Assembly: GCA_025200525.1 (NCBI GenBank)
Contig: CM045770.1
Location: forward strand, 135,126,200-135,190,199
DNA from: Camellia lanceoleosa
Lineage: Eukaryota > Streptophyta > Magnoliopsida > Ericales > Theaceae
DNA length: 64,000 bases
Direction: 5' to 3'
Below, piece after piece: positions 23,751 through 34,479 of the stretch; the first letter of the stretch is position 1; every line of letters begins with the position of its first letter. A program made the position numbers and the translations under genes. The notes beneath the pieces are model-generated. The model saw only the letters and a program-made list of their open reading frames with translations, ran no database searches and was not told the DNA's origin.

Positions 23751-24676
23751 CGGGATGGACAAATGTGAGTTGTGGAAACTTACGAAACTAGCACGGGACT
23801 CCCGGTTTGAAAACTAAGTCCAAAAATGCACTTTTCCACACTTAAGCTTGAAAATAGGCCTTAGGGGGCCAAAATCGTGCAACAGCCACGAGACGGCCCG
23901 GGAAACACCTCAAACACCTCGGGATGGATCAATGTGAGTTGTGAAAACTTACGGAACTAGCACGAGATTCCTGGTTTGAAAACTAAGTCTAAAAATGCAC
24001 TTTTCCACACTTAAGCTTGAAAATAGGCCTTCGGGGGCCAAAATCGTGCAACAGCCACGAGACGGCCCGGGAAACACCTCAAACACCTCGGGATGGATCA
24101 ATGTGAGTTGTGAAAACTTACGGAACTAGCACGAGACTCCTGGTTTGAAAACTAAGTCCAAAAATGCACTTTTCCATACTTAAGCTTGAAAATAGGCCTT
24201 CGGGGGCCAAAATCATGCAACAGCCACGAGACGGCCCGGGAAACACCTGAAACACCTCGGGATGGACCAATGTGCATTGTGAAAACTTACAGAACTAGCA
24301 CAGGACTCCCGGTTTGAAAACTAAGTCCAAAATGCACTTTTTCACACTTAAGTTTCAAAAATAGGCCTTCGGGGGCCAAAATAGTGCAACAGCAACGAGA
24401 CGGCCCGGGAAACACCTCAAACACCTCGGGATGGACAAATGTGAGTTGTGAAAATTTACGGAACTAGCACGGGACTTCCGATTTGAAAACTAAGTCAAAA
24501 AATGCACTTTTTCACACTTAAGCTTGAAAATAGGCCTTTGGGGGCCAAAATCGTGCAACAGCCCCGAGACGGCCCCGGAAACACTTCAAACACCTCGGGA
24601 TGGACCAATGTGAGTTGTGGAAATTTACAGAACTAGCATGGGACTCCTGGTTTGAAAACTAAGTCCAAAAATACAT
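23751..24676. repeat. 169-bp tandem repeat array, about 5.5 copies
   Basis: The anchor cgggatgga occurs at 23751, 23920, 24089, 24258, 24427 and 24596, exactly 169 bp apart each time. Units are GC-richer than the surroundings and highly similar; the last is cut at about 24676. Each holds gcacttttccacacttaag and a gagacggcccgggaaacacc block with an internal CCCGGG palindrome. Not coding. Confidence 0.95.
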
Positions 24677-25260
24677 GTTAAATTGTATATCTTATGGATA
24701 AGATAATAATTGTCTAACTGACATTTTTTTTTTTTTTTTTTTTTTTTTTGTGTTTCATTTTTTTGTAGATTCGAGATTTGATATGGACGTGTTTGGTAAT
24801 TTGGAGGGCCGATGGTAGCTCATTTTATGTTTTTGTTCCTATTACCTTACACGTATTTTGGTTGTGTTGTAAATTTTATATTTTTGTTAGTATTACGGGG
24901 CATGTTTGGTAATCCGCCCTTGATGTTTTATTTTTGTTGATATTAGTAGACATGTTTTTTGTTAGATATTAGATGTGTTTGGTAATCTGCATACGGTTGA
25001 TATTATATTTTTGTGGATATTAGTAGACGTTTTTTGTGGATATTAGGAGACATGTTTATAATTCTCATGTCGTTCATATTGTATTTTTGTGGATAGTGTT
25101 AAAATTCGATTGTGATGTTTATGAAAATGAACAGGTTTTTGTATTGATTTGTAATAGATATTTTATTGAACAGGTTATTGAAATGCACAGGGAATTGTTA
25201 CTGAAAAGAAAAAATTTCGGAAGAAAATAGTATTTCTATTTTCAAAATTTTTAATTTTTA
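24677..25260. other. CACTA interior with poly(T)
   Basis: Starts with a run of about 27 T (24722-24749). It then has imperfect repeats of tattttt-gtggatattagtagacatgtttt type (24930-25060). The ORF at 25036-25230 has no known motif. Confidence 0.5.
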
Positions 25261-25261
25261 T

Positions 25262-25800
25262 TAGTGACGAAATAAAAAATGTCGCTATTAGTTTTCAAAA
25301 AACATGACGAATAATTTTGTCACTAATGATATAGTACAAAACAAATAATTTCGTCACATTTGTTGTACATTTCGTCGCTAAATTGAAATATTTGGTGACA
25401 AAATGCTTTTTGTCATTGAATAATTTTCTTTTTTGCTAATTTTAGTGACGAATTTTTTTGTCACCTTAATCCATATCATTGGTGAGGAAAACTTTCGTCA
25501 CTAAAATATATTTGGTGACGAAATATTTCATCACAAAAAACAATTAAAATAAAATATTATTTAGTTTTGGTGACGAAATTGGTGTTTTAGAGGACAAAAA
25601 ATTCAACATTTGGAGACGAAATATTTCGTCGTTAAAAATGAAAAATAGGTGACGAAATTGTTTTTCGTTACCAGGTACTTTTTGTGACGACCTATAGGCC
25701 ACGAACGTGGTGACGAATTTTTTTCGTCACAGATCACTTTAGTGACGAAATTTTGATGTTTGGAGACAAAATTAATCTGTCACCAAAAGCTTTTTTTGTT
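25262..25800. repeat. Right subterminal repeats of CACTA element
   Basis: About 20 gtgacgaaa-type motifs in both orientations, mirroring the left end and closing on the terminal TIR at 25787-25806. Confidence 0.8.
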
Positions 25801-25806
25801 GTAGTA

Positions 25807-27122
25807 CAAACACGCACATACAGATATGGAAAATATAAATTTTAATAAAAAGGTTGATAGAATTGGAATTCTAGTATATAAAAATATGCATATAGTTTTT
25901 AAAGTGAAATAAATGTTGATATAACTAAATTATATATATATCGATATAAAATCACATATTATACAAGTAATAGATCTTATTTTCTTCTTCTTCTTCTTCT
26001 TTTGTTTTTTTTTATTTTTTATTTTTTATTTTTTATTTTTTATTTTGAAAACGATGGTGTTTAATGCATTACGCAAATAGAAATGAATTATTGAATCACA
26101 ATCAATCGTATTAATCGCAATTGAAACTTTGTAAGTTTTAGCTGAATCATAAGATTTATTTCATTTAAGATTCAGCTGCACGAGTTGAATTGTCTTGCAT
26201 AAAATTTAGGATAAATTACACTGGCACCTTTTGAGATTTATGTTTTCTCCCTGAGGTTTGTAATCTCATTACAAATTGTTTCATGAATTACTGATGTCAT
26301 GCCCTAAAATTTTCTAATTGATTATCTTGCCTTTTTTTCTACCTCTTTTTCCTGTCATCTACATTCTATAACTTGTTATCATTAAATTCTACCCAAACAT
26401 TGAATGATGATATACAAATATAAAATTTATATAAATTTTCAAACACAATAATATAGCTTAATCGTGACATTTCACTTTAAAATAAAACACTCATAAACAT
26501 GATTTATATTTATAACAATATCACTATCACAAGATTTTTATAATATTTTTTGAATAAATTTTAGTATATGAATATAATTTTTTTTTATTTCTACCATTAT
26601 ATCTAGATTAGATCAATTTAATTTAGATATATTTAAAAAGTATAAAATTTATAAAAAAAAACTTTTAAAAAATCCATTGAATACAACAAAATAAGATAAT
26701 ATATTGAGTTCTTATATTTTTTTGTATTTGGTGAATTTAAAAAAAAATCATAAAATATTATACTTCTTAATTATATCCAGATTAGGTATATTTAAACAAT
26801 AAAAAGGTTGTTTCAATATTAAAAAATTCAGTAAAAATAAAAATTCAATTATTTTGTGAGTTAAATCGAAGAAGATGATTGTTATTTTTCTTAAAATGAC
26901 ATGAACCAACCATTGAAGCATCACCTTCGCTGTGTATTTAGAGAGAGAGAGAGAGGAGGGATTTTGGGACTGCTGGTGAAGGAGGAAAGGAGCAAGGTAA
27001 GTGGGACTGCCGGCGGTGCGGGCTGCCAACAATTGGAAAGTTGATCGAAGAAAAATTAGGTCTAAAAGAAAAAGGGTATAGTTGGAATTAAGGTGGAGAA
27101 TTCAAAGGGAAAATAAGGTGGA
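25807..27122. other. AT-rich DNA, no gene seen
   Basis: Has a (CTT)n run at 25981-26000 and (TTTTTTA)n at about 26005-26045. At 26213-26300 it has one end of the ttgtaatttaccc MITE family (see 47783). A (GA)n run is near 26941. The minus ORF 26748-27032 is unrecognised. Confidence 0.5.
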
Positions 27123-27130
27123 CTCATTTG

Positions 27131-28071
27131 GGGTGCCTCTATTTACACACCACATTTGGTCTCAAGGCACACCATTAACTGATTATTTTTATTATAATGA
27201 TGACTTTACATAAAATGACCAAAATGACCATAAAAGAATATCAATACACCCCCACACACCACCACTCTCCGCTGCTAGAGGTCATGTGCCCAGATATTGA
27301 TTACATGGAGTTTTCTCAACACTGCCATTAGAACATACACATCTCTGAAACTTACAATCTCATTATTTCAAATATGAGTACCTACTTAAGTTAAAGTTAT
27401 CAATTTGTAGATGTTTGTTATTGCACAGATCATTCTGTTCCTTTTTATATGTGTTAGCTTGTCATCATATAATTAATATATAAGAGAACCCTATTGCTGA
27501 TTTTTGTAGCAAATGATTTTTATAGTTTTAACAATGTGTTTCATCATGTAATAGGATTTTGGGTACCTGATTGATTTGATCAAAGTTGGATTGGCAATCT
27601 TTTTTCCATCTTTTTCACTAATATGCTACAACTACCTAGTTATTTGGGATGGGATGAGAGGGTAGGTCTGGTAGTTTTTAGAGAGAGAGAAAAGAAGTAG
27701 GATATGAGATGGGATGGGATGAGAGGTTGTGGTGGTGATGGTGAGGAGGTGGTTAAGCCGGTGGTAAAGGGGAGAAGGCGATGGAAAAGGGTTTGGGAGT
27801 GTGGTTGGATTGGAAGTGGCAAGGTAAGGAGAGTGCTGGATGGAGGAGTGATGAAGAGATTTGCCGAAAAAGGAGGGAGAGTCGCTCATGAAAGTGACGG
27901 CGACTAGGGTTAGGGTTGGTGGGGTGGTTGATGAAGATGAGGATATTTTAGGTATATTTGAAAATGGATGGTGTGCATTGAGCAAAAATAATAATGTTAA
28001 AATTATGTTTGGTGTGCATTAAGTAAATAATGTGCCTTAAGATCAAATGTGGTGTGTAAATAGAGGCACCC
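27131..28071. mobile_element. TIR transposon, 941 bp, perfect 8-bp target duplication
   Basis: Inverted ends GGGTGCCTCTATTTACACAC extend to about 45 bp with few mismatches (27131 and 28071 inward). CTCATTTG is duplicated exactly at 27123-27130 and 28072-28079. An 8-bp duplication suits hAT; the long TIR would also fit a MULE. The interior on the minus strand looks like a captured gene start (27632-27985, Ser/Pro/Thr-rich) and not a transposase. Confidence 0.85.
27640..27985 (-). pseudogene. Possible captured gene 5' fragment
   Basis: A 117-codon minus-strand frame with Ser/Thr/Pro-rich composition, perhaps a transit-peptide-like start from MSDSPSFFGKSLHHSS. GC content is higher than the flanks. 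No conserved domain visible; it may be chance low complexity. Confidence 0.25.
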
Positions 28072-28079
28072 CTCATTTG

Positions 28080-29383
28080 GGTAGAGATTCAAAAAAGTGG
28101 GGTCGAAGTAGAAAGGTAGGGATAAATAATAGCCCTTCATTTTTTTCTGTATAAATTTTTTGTGTGAATAATTTTCATTTATATAATTTTTTATCTCATC
28201 TATTTCCATTCAATTTCACTAGAGAATAATCTTATTTTTAAAAAATAATTTTAAGTAATGTATCATATTTTCCATTCAATTTCATCAAAGAATAATATTA
28301 TTTTTAAAAAAAATTAAGTAATGTTTGTGAAAAGTAATATAATAATTTTATTTATTTTCTTATAGAGCGATCTTATCTATATTGTAGCGAATCAAATACT
28401 GCCTTTAATCAAACTCTAAAAATATTATATTTGTAAAATTTAAATTTATCAAAAAAGTTATTATATTTGTGAAATCTAAATTTATTATAATAATAACATG
28501 TGACTTGCACAAATATTTTTTACTAATACATTAATAATATGGATTGCATCATGGTAGTCATTACATTTTGCAGGATTTGGAGTGCCATTGGTGTGCGGCA
28601 TATTGGGTTCATTTTAGGACATATTTTAATAATTTAAATTTTTTATTTTATAGAATATCAAGTAGATCACAGTTGTAAAAAATTAAATTAATTAGGCATC
28701 GGCAATCCTTTCATTAAATTACTATTGTATTTAGTTTTGTATTTCAAATTACACTTACTATTTATTTTTTTAGATAAAAATGTGATTTAATTAAAGGGCT
28801 ACCAATCTCTGATTAATATAATTTTTTGCAGATATGTTATATACAATATAGTCTAAAAAATAAACAATTCAAATCATATAAATGAACCCAAAAGGCCTCA
28901 CAATAATGATTGTTGCACATAATGCACAACATCCACCCCAAGTCCCAAGTTACAAAAGTATTTTTGGTAATAATCGCTTACTTTATTCATTAAATATCAC
29001 TAGCATTTGTTTTCTCTTTTGATGGGGTGAATCGGAAATTAAAATTTTAAAATCATGCAGTTAAGAGAAAATATGAAATTAAATTAATAAAGCCAAGCAT
29101 TGAGCATACAATAAAGCCTCACAGAATACATAATTTGAGCAATCCAAGGATTTTCAATTGATTTTTGGCTTTAATTACTAAAGGAGCAAACTGAACGGGG
29201 TCCTAATTTTAACAAAATCTTAGAATTTTTTGCATTGAATCGCAACATAATAATTTCATTGTGCATATATATATATAGAAAGTATAACAAAGTAGGCCAT
29301 TGTAAATCTACAAATTCGAACTATACCTTCAATTCACACAGTAGACTTGAGACAAATTTTAACACTTTAAACATGGGAGGAAG
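28080..29383. other. AT-rich DNA, nothing recognised
   Basis: Near 28190-28320 the stretch ttccattcaatttca...gaataat...ttatttttaaaaa occurs twice, a short duplication. Otherwise no ORF or element end was seen. Confidence 0.5.
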
Positions 29384-29388
29384 AATGT

Positions 29389-29957
29389 TGTGGGGATGTA
29401 TTTTCTAAGTATCAGCACGTGGCCGAGGTGTCACCGAAGTGTCAGCCGAGATGCCACGTGTCGTGGTAGTTACGCCGAGATTATCTCGGAGTTGCCGAGG
29501 TTATCTGCGATAATACAGGAGTCCGAGGTTACCTCCGAAGATATCAGAATCCGAGATGATTAGATAAGGGGCAAGAGTTCTAGAAAGAATAAAGACTACA
29601 AGATGGATATAGGTAATACTCTCAGGGAGTCTATCCTTATCTCTTGTAGAGTCCAAAGTAAGTACAGAATGAGAGTCCATAGAAGTGAGACTTCTAAGGG
29701 GACTAGGATAGAGAAAGACTATAAAAGAAGGGCACCCCCGGCGGGTCTAAGGTACACAATTCGTAGTTTTGAGCAGTAATTTAAGTGCTTATATTATCTT
29801 TGAGAGATACTGACTTGATCGTCGGCATGCCCCCGGGTGGAAGAACCACCGCCGAAGCCTTTTCCTTCTGTGCAGATTACAGGGTGCCATCTATTCTGCC
29901 TATGTTCTACAGCTGGATTACTAAGGAGGGCAGTGTGATCGGAAATTCACTCACACA
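29389..29957 (+). repeat. 5' LTR of Tat element
   Basis: TG...CA ends, aligned end to end with 39861-40429 without gaps. It holds a TATAAAA box at 29720 and many gccgag motifs. Confidence 0.97.
29720..29726 (+). promoter_or_regulatory. LTR TATA box
   Basis: TATAAAA in the 5' LTR, about 235 bp before the LTR end. The same box is at 40192 in the 3' LTR, where it could drive read-through into the flank. Confidence 0.6.
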
Positions 29958-29960
29958 ATT

Positions 29961-29980
29961 TGGCGCCGTCTGTGGGAACG
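29961..29980 (+). other. Primer binding site
   Basis: TGGCGCCGTCTGTGGGAACG begins three bases after the LTR. It is a TGG-started PBS of the type seen in plant Ty3 elements (tRNA-Asp/Arg-like). Confidence 0.8.
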
Positions 29981-29992
29981 AAAGAAGAGTAG

Positions 29993-31400
29993 ATGGCCAG
30001 TAACACGTAGAAGGAAAAGATTGGGGACAACACTCCTGCTGGGAGTGGAAGACCCGTCGACCCTAACGCTGAGAGAGGAGACCACAACGAAGAAGCTCGT
30101 GATCAGAATCACGCAGAGAAAGCCGTCGGCCAAGATGGTGACACATCAAAGAAAGCGGACAGGGGCAAATACTATAACGAGGGCGACCTCCAGATCTGGA
30201 AAGACAGATGTCTGAGGAGGAATGAAGAAGTAAAGGAGATGGCAAACAAGTTGGCAGACCTTCAATCGGTCGTCAACTTCATGATGCAAAATAATGTCAT
30301 CGTACGCCATACCCGCTCTGAGGACACACCAATGCCAATGACAAACTCCCGGAAGAAGGCGAGAAAGAAATCCAAAGCCCCTCAAGACACGAGGAGGAAA
30401 GGCACTCTCACCGAAACTCAGGAAGTCGGCCGAGAAGAGGAGAAGAGAAGAGTCTCGAAGGACATATCGCGAGAAGAAGCGGACCCCAAAGAATATCGGC
30501 ATGTTAAAGGCGGATATTGTGTTTCGATCGTCCTGCGGAGAAGGATCGAAAGAGGCCACCATGAGGCCGAGTAGTCTTGCCAAAAGGCTGAAGTCCAATG
30601 ATAGTCGGGCAGCAGGGAGAAGTAAAGAGGACTTGAGAGATTACCTCAAGAGGAAGCAGGAGAATGCCGGAGCCGAAGTAACCTCCCCGATTAAGCCGAG
30701 GACGCCATTCTCGATAGAATTGGACAGATTATCGGCGAAAAGATTGATATGCCGAGGTTCGGATATATGATGGTAAGTCGACCCTAACTTCCATGTTGGA
30801 TTATTTTTGAATTCAATGGCATTATCTGATGGGACGAGCCGTTGCTCTGCAAAGTGTTCCCTTCATCCTTCGGGGAGATTGCATCAGATTGGTTCCACAA
30901 ATTACCAAAGGGCAGCATGAAGAGCTGGGAAGGCCTGGCCGAGATGTTTGTGGCTAGGTTCATAACAAACAAACTGCAGCCATTGAGGGTGGATGCGTTG
31001 ATGGCCCTAAAAATTAGCAAAGATGAAAGCCTTAGGGCCTATGCAAAGAGGTACTATGAGGTGTTCAATCGAATACCTGAATGCAACCAGGAGGTCGTGG
31101 TCGTGTCTTTCAAGAACGGCCTGAAGGATGATTGTCCACTGCGGAAGTCTTTGGCAAAAACCCTGCCAAAGAGCATGGAAGAGCTCATGGCGAGAATCGA
31201 GAAGTATGCCAGAGCCGAGGAAGATACGTCGGGGAATAAGGAGACGAAGCCAGAAAAGCGAGGTAACAATGGACCCAACAAACAAGAGACGGAGTTGAGA
31301 GCGAAGCAGGCATGACGACAGTGTTCCGAATTCCGGTCCACAAAGTCCTTGATCAAATTTGAAATCAGCCCTACTTCAGGGCGCCAGCAAGGGCACCAGG
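29993..31400 (+). pseudogene. Tat gag (frameshifted)
   Basis: A frame opens at ATG 29993 and meets a TAG at 30008. It continues as a charged N-terminal part with LADLQSVVNFMMQNN near 30239. It shifts near 30500 and 30770, then enters the retrotransposon gag domain at 30842-31315 (FGEIASDWFHKLP, SWEGLAEMFVARFI, LKDDCPLRKSLAK). Gag forms the particle that packages element RNA. The capsid-like domain is intact; the N-terminal part needs several frame changes, so no full Gag is made from this copy. Confidence 0.85.
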
Positions 31401-31407
31401 AGAATTT

Positions 31408-32187
31408 ATGGGGAGAAACCTTGGTAGGCGTTGTGCTTACCACAATGAGGAGGGGCACCCAACTCAGGGTTGCAGAGCCCTTAAAGCACACCTAGAAGAT
31501 TTGGTGAGGCAAGGCCATCTGAGAGACCTTGTGGATGAGGCCAAAACCATGGAAGAACAGGCACGATTGCCTCAAGCACCAGCAGCCCCGCCTCCCCCAG
31601 CGCAGCAACCACAGGCAGGTGGACCTCGGGTAGTTAACGTGATCCACTCAAAGGTGAATGAAAACGACATACGGGGGGAGACACAGAGGGTAAAACACCT
31701 GCAGCATGTCAACCAGGTCGGACTAAAAAGACCTCGGCCTGAAGTGTGCCAAGGACAGATGATAGCCTTCACGGAAGCCGACCTGGATATGGTTCAACAC
31801 CCGCACAATGATGCCTTGGTAGTATCCCTCCAGGTTGGGGAGTGCCAGGTGAAACGCATCCTGATTGATCAAGGTAGCTCCTGCGACATCATGTATGTCA
31901 GATGTTACAAGGAGTTAGGCCTTCACCCTGATGACATGGAGCAGTCAAACGGCCCGATGATCGGCTTCAATGGAACGCCGACATGGCCATTAGGCGCAAC
32001 AAGCTTGGAGGTACAGGCTGGCACGAAGAAAATCAAGACAGAATTCATTGTGATTGACACGCCCTCGCCTTACAACATCATCTTGGGAAGGCCGTGGTTG
32101 CATGCAATGGGGGCAGTTCCCTCAACACTACATCAACTGCTGCGGTTCCCAACAGAACATGGGATTGAGAAAGTCAAACGAGATTAG
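31408..32187 (+). CDS. Tat Gag end and aspartic protease
   Basis: A 259-codon frame. Near its start is a zinc-knuckle-like CAYHNEEGHPTQGC, followed by a Pro/Ala/Gln-rich linker. Then comes a retropepsin-like domain with LIDQGSSCDIMYV as the active-site loop and IILGRPWL as the second conserved segment. The active site has DQGS where most proteases have D(S/T)G; this variant is frequent in the clade, so it need not be a defect. A TAG at 32185 ends the frame and the RT frame continues in phase directly after it. Protease cuts Gag-Pol into working parts. Confidence 0.8.
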   Translation: MGRNLGRRCAYHNEEGHPTQGCRALKAHLEDLVRQGHLRDLVDEAKTMEEQARLPQAPAAPPPPAQQPQAGGPRVVNVIHSKVNENDIRGETQRVKHLQHVNQVGLKRPRPEVCQGQMIAFTEADLDMVQHPHNDALVVSLQVGECQVKRILIDQGSSCDIMYVRCYKELGLHPDDMEQSNGPMIGFNGTPTWPLGATSLEVQAGTKKIKTEFIVIDTPSPYNIILGRPWLHAMGAVPSTLHQLLRFPTEHGIEKVKRD

Positions 32188-33363
32188 TTGCAGGTGAAAA
32201 ATTGCTCCATGGCAGCAATGAAATTAACCTGCAGTATTCGGGAACCAGAGGAGGCAGAAGTCGGAGAAGAGGACATGAAGGTCCTAGATGATGTCGGCAA
32301 GAAGCCAACCGAGAAAAGTGAAGAAGCACTGAAGAAAATCCTCGTCCAAGAGGGCGATGAGGAACATTTCTTTCTTCTCGGCACAGGATTAGCCAAAGAA
32401 GAAGAAAGGGAGTTGGAAGCCTTTCTGAGGAAAAATATCGAGGTGTTCGCCTGGACACCTTACGAAATGCCTGGTATTGACCCCAAGGTCACATGTCACA
32501 GACTCAACGTTGACAGGTGGGCCAAACCTGTAATACAACGAGCCAGGAGACCGACGTTGATGCACGTCGAAGCAGTGGAGGAAGAAGTAGACAGACTTCT
32601 GGAGGCTAGGGCCATCAGAGAAGCCAACTATCTGACATGGTTATCAAACACCGTGGTAGTAAAGAAGAAGAATGGCAAGTGGAGGGTCTACGTAGATTTT
32701 ACCAACTTGAACAAAGCCTGTCCCAAAGACAGCTTCCCTCTGCCAAAGATCGACCAGTTGATGGACACCACATCTGGACATGGAAGAATAAGCTTCTTGG
32801 ATGCATATAGAGGGTATCACCAGATAGCCATGTACCCCCCGGATAAGGAGAAGACAGCGTTTATCACTCCCAAAGGTCTGTATTGTTACAAAGTCATGCC
32901 TTTTGGGTTGAAGAACGCAGGAGCAACTTACCAAAGGCTGGTAACCAAGATGTTCAAACACTTGATTGGCCGAACCGTAGAAGTCTACATTGATGACATG
33001 GTCGTGAAAACCAAGGAACCAAAGGATCATCTCGCTGACCTAAAAGAGGTCTTTGACATACTCAAAACATATCGGCTCCGACTAAATGCATCGAAATGCG
33101 CATTTGGAGTCGGATTCGGTAAGTTCTTGGGATACCTGGTGACTAGAAGGGGCATTGAAGCCAGCCCAGATCAGATCAAGGCCATTCTAGAATTACAGAG
33201 TCCGACATCGGCAAAACAGGTTCAAATGCTTACTGGAAGGGCCGCAGCCTTAAACAGGTTCATAAGCCGAAGTTCGGACAAATGTAAACCTTTTTTCAAT
33301 CTGGTGAAAAAGGCCACGGATTTTCTATGGACAGAAGAATGCGAGGCCGCTTTGGCGACTTGA
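32188..33363 (+). CDS. Tat reverse transcriptase
   Basis: A 391-codon frame carrying the RT palm and fingers in order: WRVYVDFTNLNKACPKDSFP, ISFLDAYRGYHQI, MPFGLKNAGATYQ, the catalytic YIDDMVV, FLGYLVTRRGIEASP, then the connection to RNase H. All three catalytic Asp positions are present. It copies the element RNA to DNA in particles. The frame is lost near 33355 by a one-base change; the following RNase H text (YLTSAPILSTPQHE) lies in another frame. It is in phase with the protease ORF, separated only by a TAG. Confidence 0.92.
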   Translation: MQVKNCSMAAMKLTCSIREPEEAEVGEEDMKVLDDVGKKPTEKSEEALKKILVQEGDEEHFFLLGTGLAKEEERELEAFLRKNIEVFAWTPYEMPGIDPKVTCHRLNVDRWAKPVIQRARRPTLMHVEAVEEEVDRLLEARAIREANYLTWLSNTVVVKKKNGKWRVYVDFTNLNKACPKDSFPLPKIDQLMDTTSGHGRISFLDAYRGYHQIAMYPPDKEKTAFITPKGLYCYKVMPFGLKNAGATYQRLVTKMFKHLIGRTVEVYIDDMVVKTKEPKDHLADLKEVFDILKTYRLRLNASKCAFGVGFGKFLGYLVTRRGIEASPDQIKAILELQSPTSAKQVQMLTGRAAALNRFISRSSDKCKPFFNLVKKATDFLWTEECEAALAT

Positions 33364-33720
33364 AGAAATATCTTACCTCGGCTCCGATCCTCTCAACACC
33401 TCAACACGAGAGAAAGCTGTTTTTATACTTAGCAGTTTGAGCACGATGAAGTCTTTGTGATAATCCGAGAAGAGAAGGGAGAGCGGAAATTTACTATGTA
33501 AGTAAAACCTTGGCGATCTTGAAACAAGGTATCTACCATTGGAGAAATTAATGCTGGCCTTGGTAATGGCCTCAAAGAAGCTAAACCATTATTTTCAGGC
33601 TCACAAGATAGTGGTTCTAATAGAGCACCCACTAAAATCCTTGTTACAACAAGGAGACTTAACTGGAAGCATAGGAACATGGGCCATAGTTTTGCGCCAA
33701 TATGACTGAAGTTGGTAGAA
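33364..33720 (+). pseudogene. Tat RNase H (first), frameshifted
   Basis: The region encodes YLTSAPILSTPQHE, LPLEKLMLALVMASKKLNHYF and IEHPLKSLLQQGDLTG, the RNase H domain typical of Ty3 Pol. It is spread over at least two frames with stops near 33440 and 33706. Confidence 0.75.
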
Positions 33721-33805
33721 ACGACAATTAAGGGCCAAGTCTTGGCCGACTTCGTGGCCGAATTCTCGCCAGAATATATCGAACATCGGGCTCCGTTGAG
33801 CCGAG

Positions 33806-34468
33806 ATGAACGATGTCCAAACAAGGAAGGAGAAGACCAGCCAAAGGCTAAAGAACCAAGGAAGGAAAAACTCAGACCCTGCAGCATTTACATCGACGAC
33901 TCCTTTCAACTTTTTGTTGATGGGAGCTCAAACCGGCGAGGCGAGGCGAGTAGTGTTAATATCCCCCGATGGAGAGATATTAGAGCAGTCCATTCGACTG
34001 GGGTTCAAAGCCTCGAACAATGAGGCGGAATATGAAGCATTGATCGCTGGACTGAAGCTGGCAATAGCAGCAGAGCCAGATACGGTAATAGTTTTTTACG
34101 ACTCACAACTTATAGTAAATCAAACTAAAGGAGAGTTTGCCGCCCGAGATAAAAGAATGTCGGCATACGCAAAAGAAGTCATCAGGCTGGCAGACATGTT
34201 TCAAAACTGTCGACTTCTTCAGGTCAGCCGAGACGATAACAACCACGCCGACGCGTTGGCCAATTTAGCAAGTTCAATGCAAACCAGAAAGACGAGGACA
34301 ATAATGATCGATTACCTATCAAACCCGAGCATAGAGCCACCGAACACAATGCAGGAGGCATTATGTGTGGACGTGGGACCAAGCTGGATGGATGCAATTA
34401 TTGCATTCCTAAAAGAGGGAAAGCTGCCAGAAGATCGAAAGGAAGCACACAAGGTCCGATTGAGGTAG
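33806..34468 (+). CDS. Tat additional RNase H (aRNH)
   Basis: A 220-codon frame with SNNEAEYEALIAGLKLAI, VIVFYDSQLIVNQTKGEF and SRDDNNHADALANLAS: the acidic residues and order of a second RNase H domain placed after the Ty3 one. Having two RNase H domains is diagnostic for Tat/Ogre-like elements. The first strand of the domain (LFVDGSSNRRGEA) is in the overlapping frame 33712-34023, so a one-base shift separates it from the rest. Confidence 0.85.
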   Translation: MNDVQTRKEKTSQRLKNQGRKNSDPAAFTSTTPFNFLLMGAQTGEARRVVLISPDGEILEQSIRLGFKASNNEAEYEALIAGLKLAIAAEPDTVIVFYDSQLIVNQTKGEFAARDKRMSAYAKEVIRLADMFQNCRLLQVSRDDNNHADALANLASSMQTRKTRTIMIDYLSNPSIEPPNTMQEALCVDVGPSWMDAIIAFLKEGKLPEDRKEAHKVRLR

Positions 34469-34479
34469 GCAAGATTCAG

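Larger units (their letters stand above)
18138..25806. mobile_element. CACTA (En/Spm-like) element, non-autonomous, ~7.7 kb
   Basis: The right end reads, on the minus strand, TACTACAACAAAAAAAGC (25806 inward). The left end at 18138 is the slightly degraded match CATATACAACAAAAAAAG. Both are followed by dense subterminal repeats of the GTGACGAAA / TTTCGTCACC type (18150-18500 and 25262-25800), the signature of plant CACTA elements. No TNP2-like transposase frame was found. The interior holds gene fragments, two orphan CACTA-like ends, a 169-bp tandem array and a long poly(T). A 3-bp target duplication is not evident. Confidence 0.75.

Noticed and set aside
23751..24676. CRISPR array
   Set aside because: Repeats are 169 bp, directly adjacent with no unique spacers, in a plant transposon.
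30146..31491. Long minus-strand ORFs opposite Tat gag
   Set aside because: Opposite-strand shadows of gag; no motif of their own.
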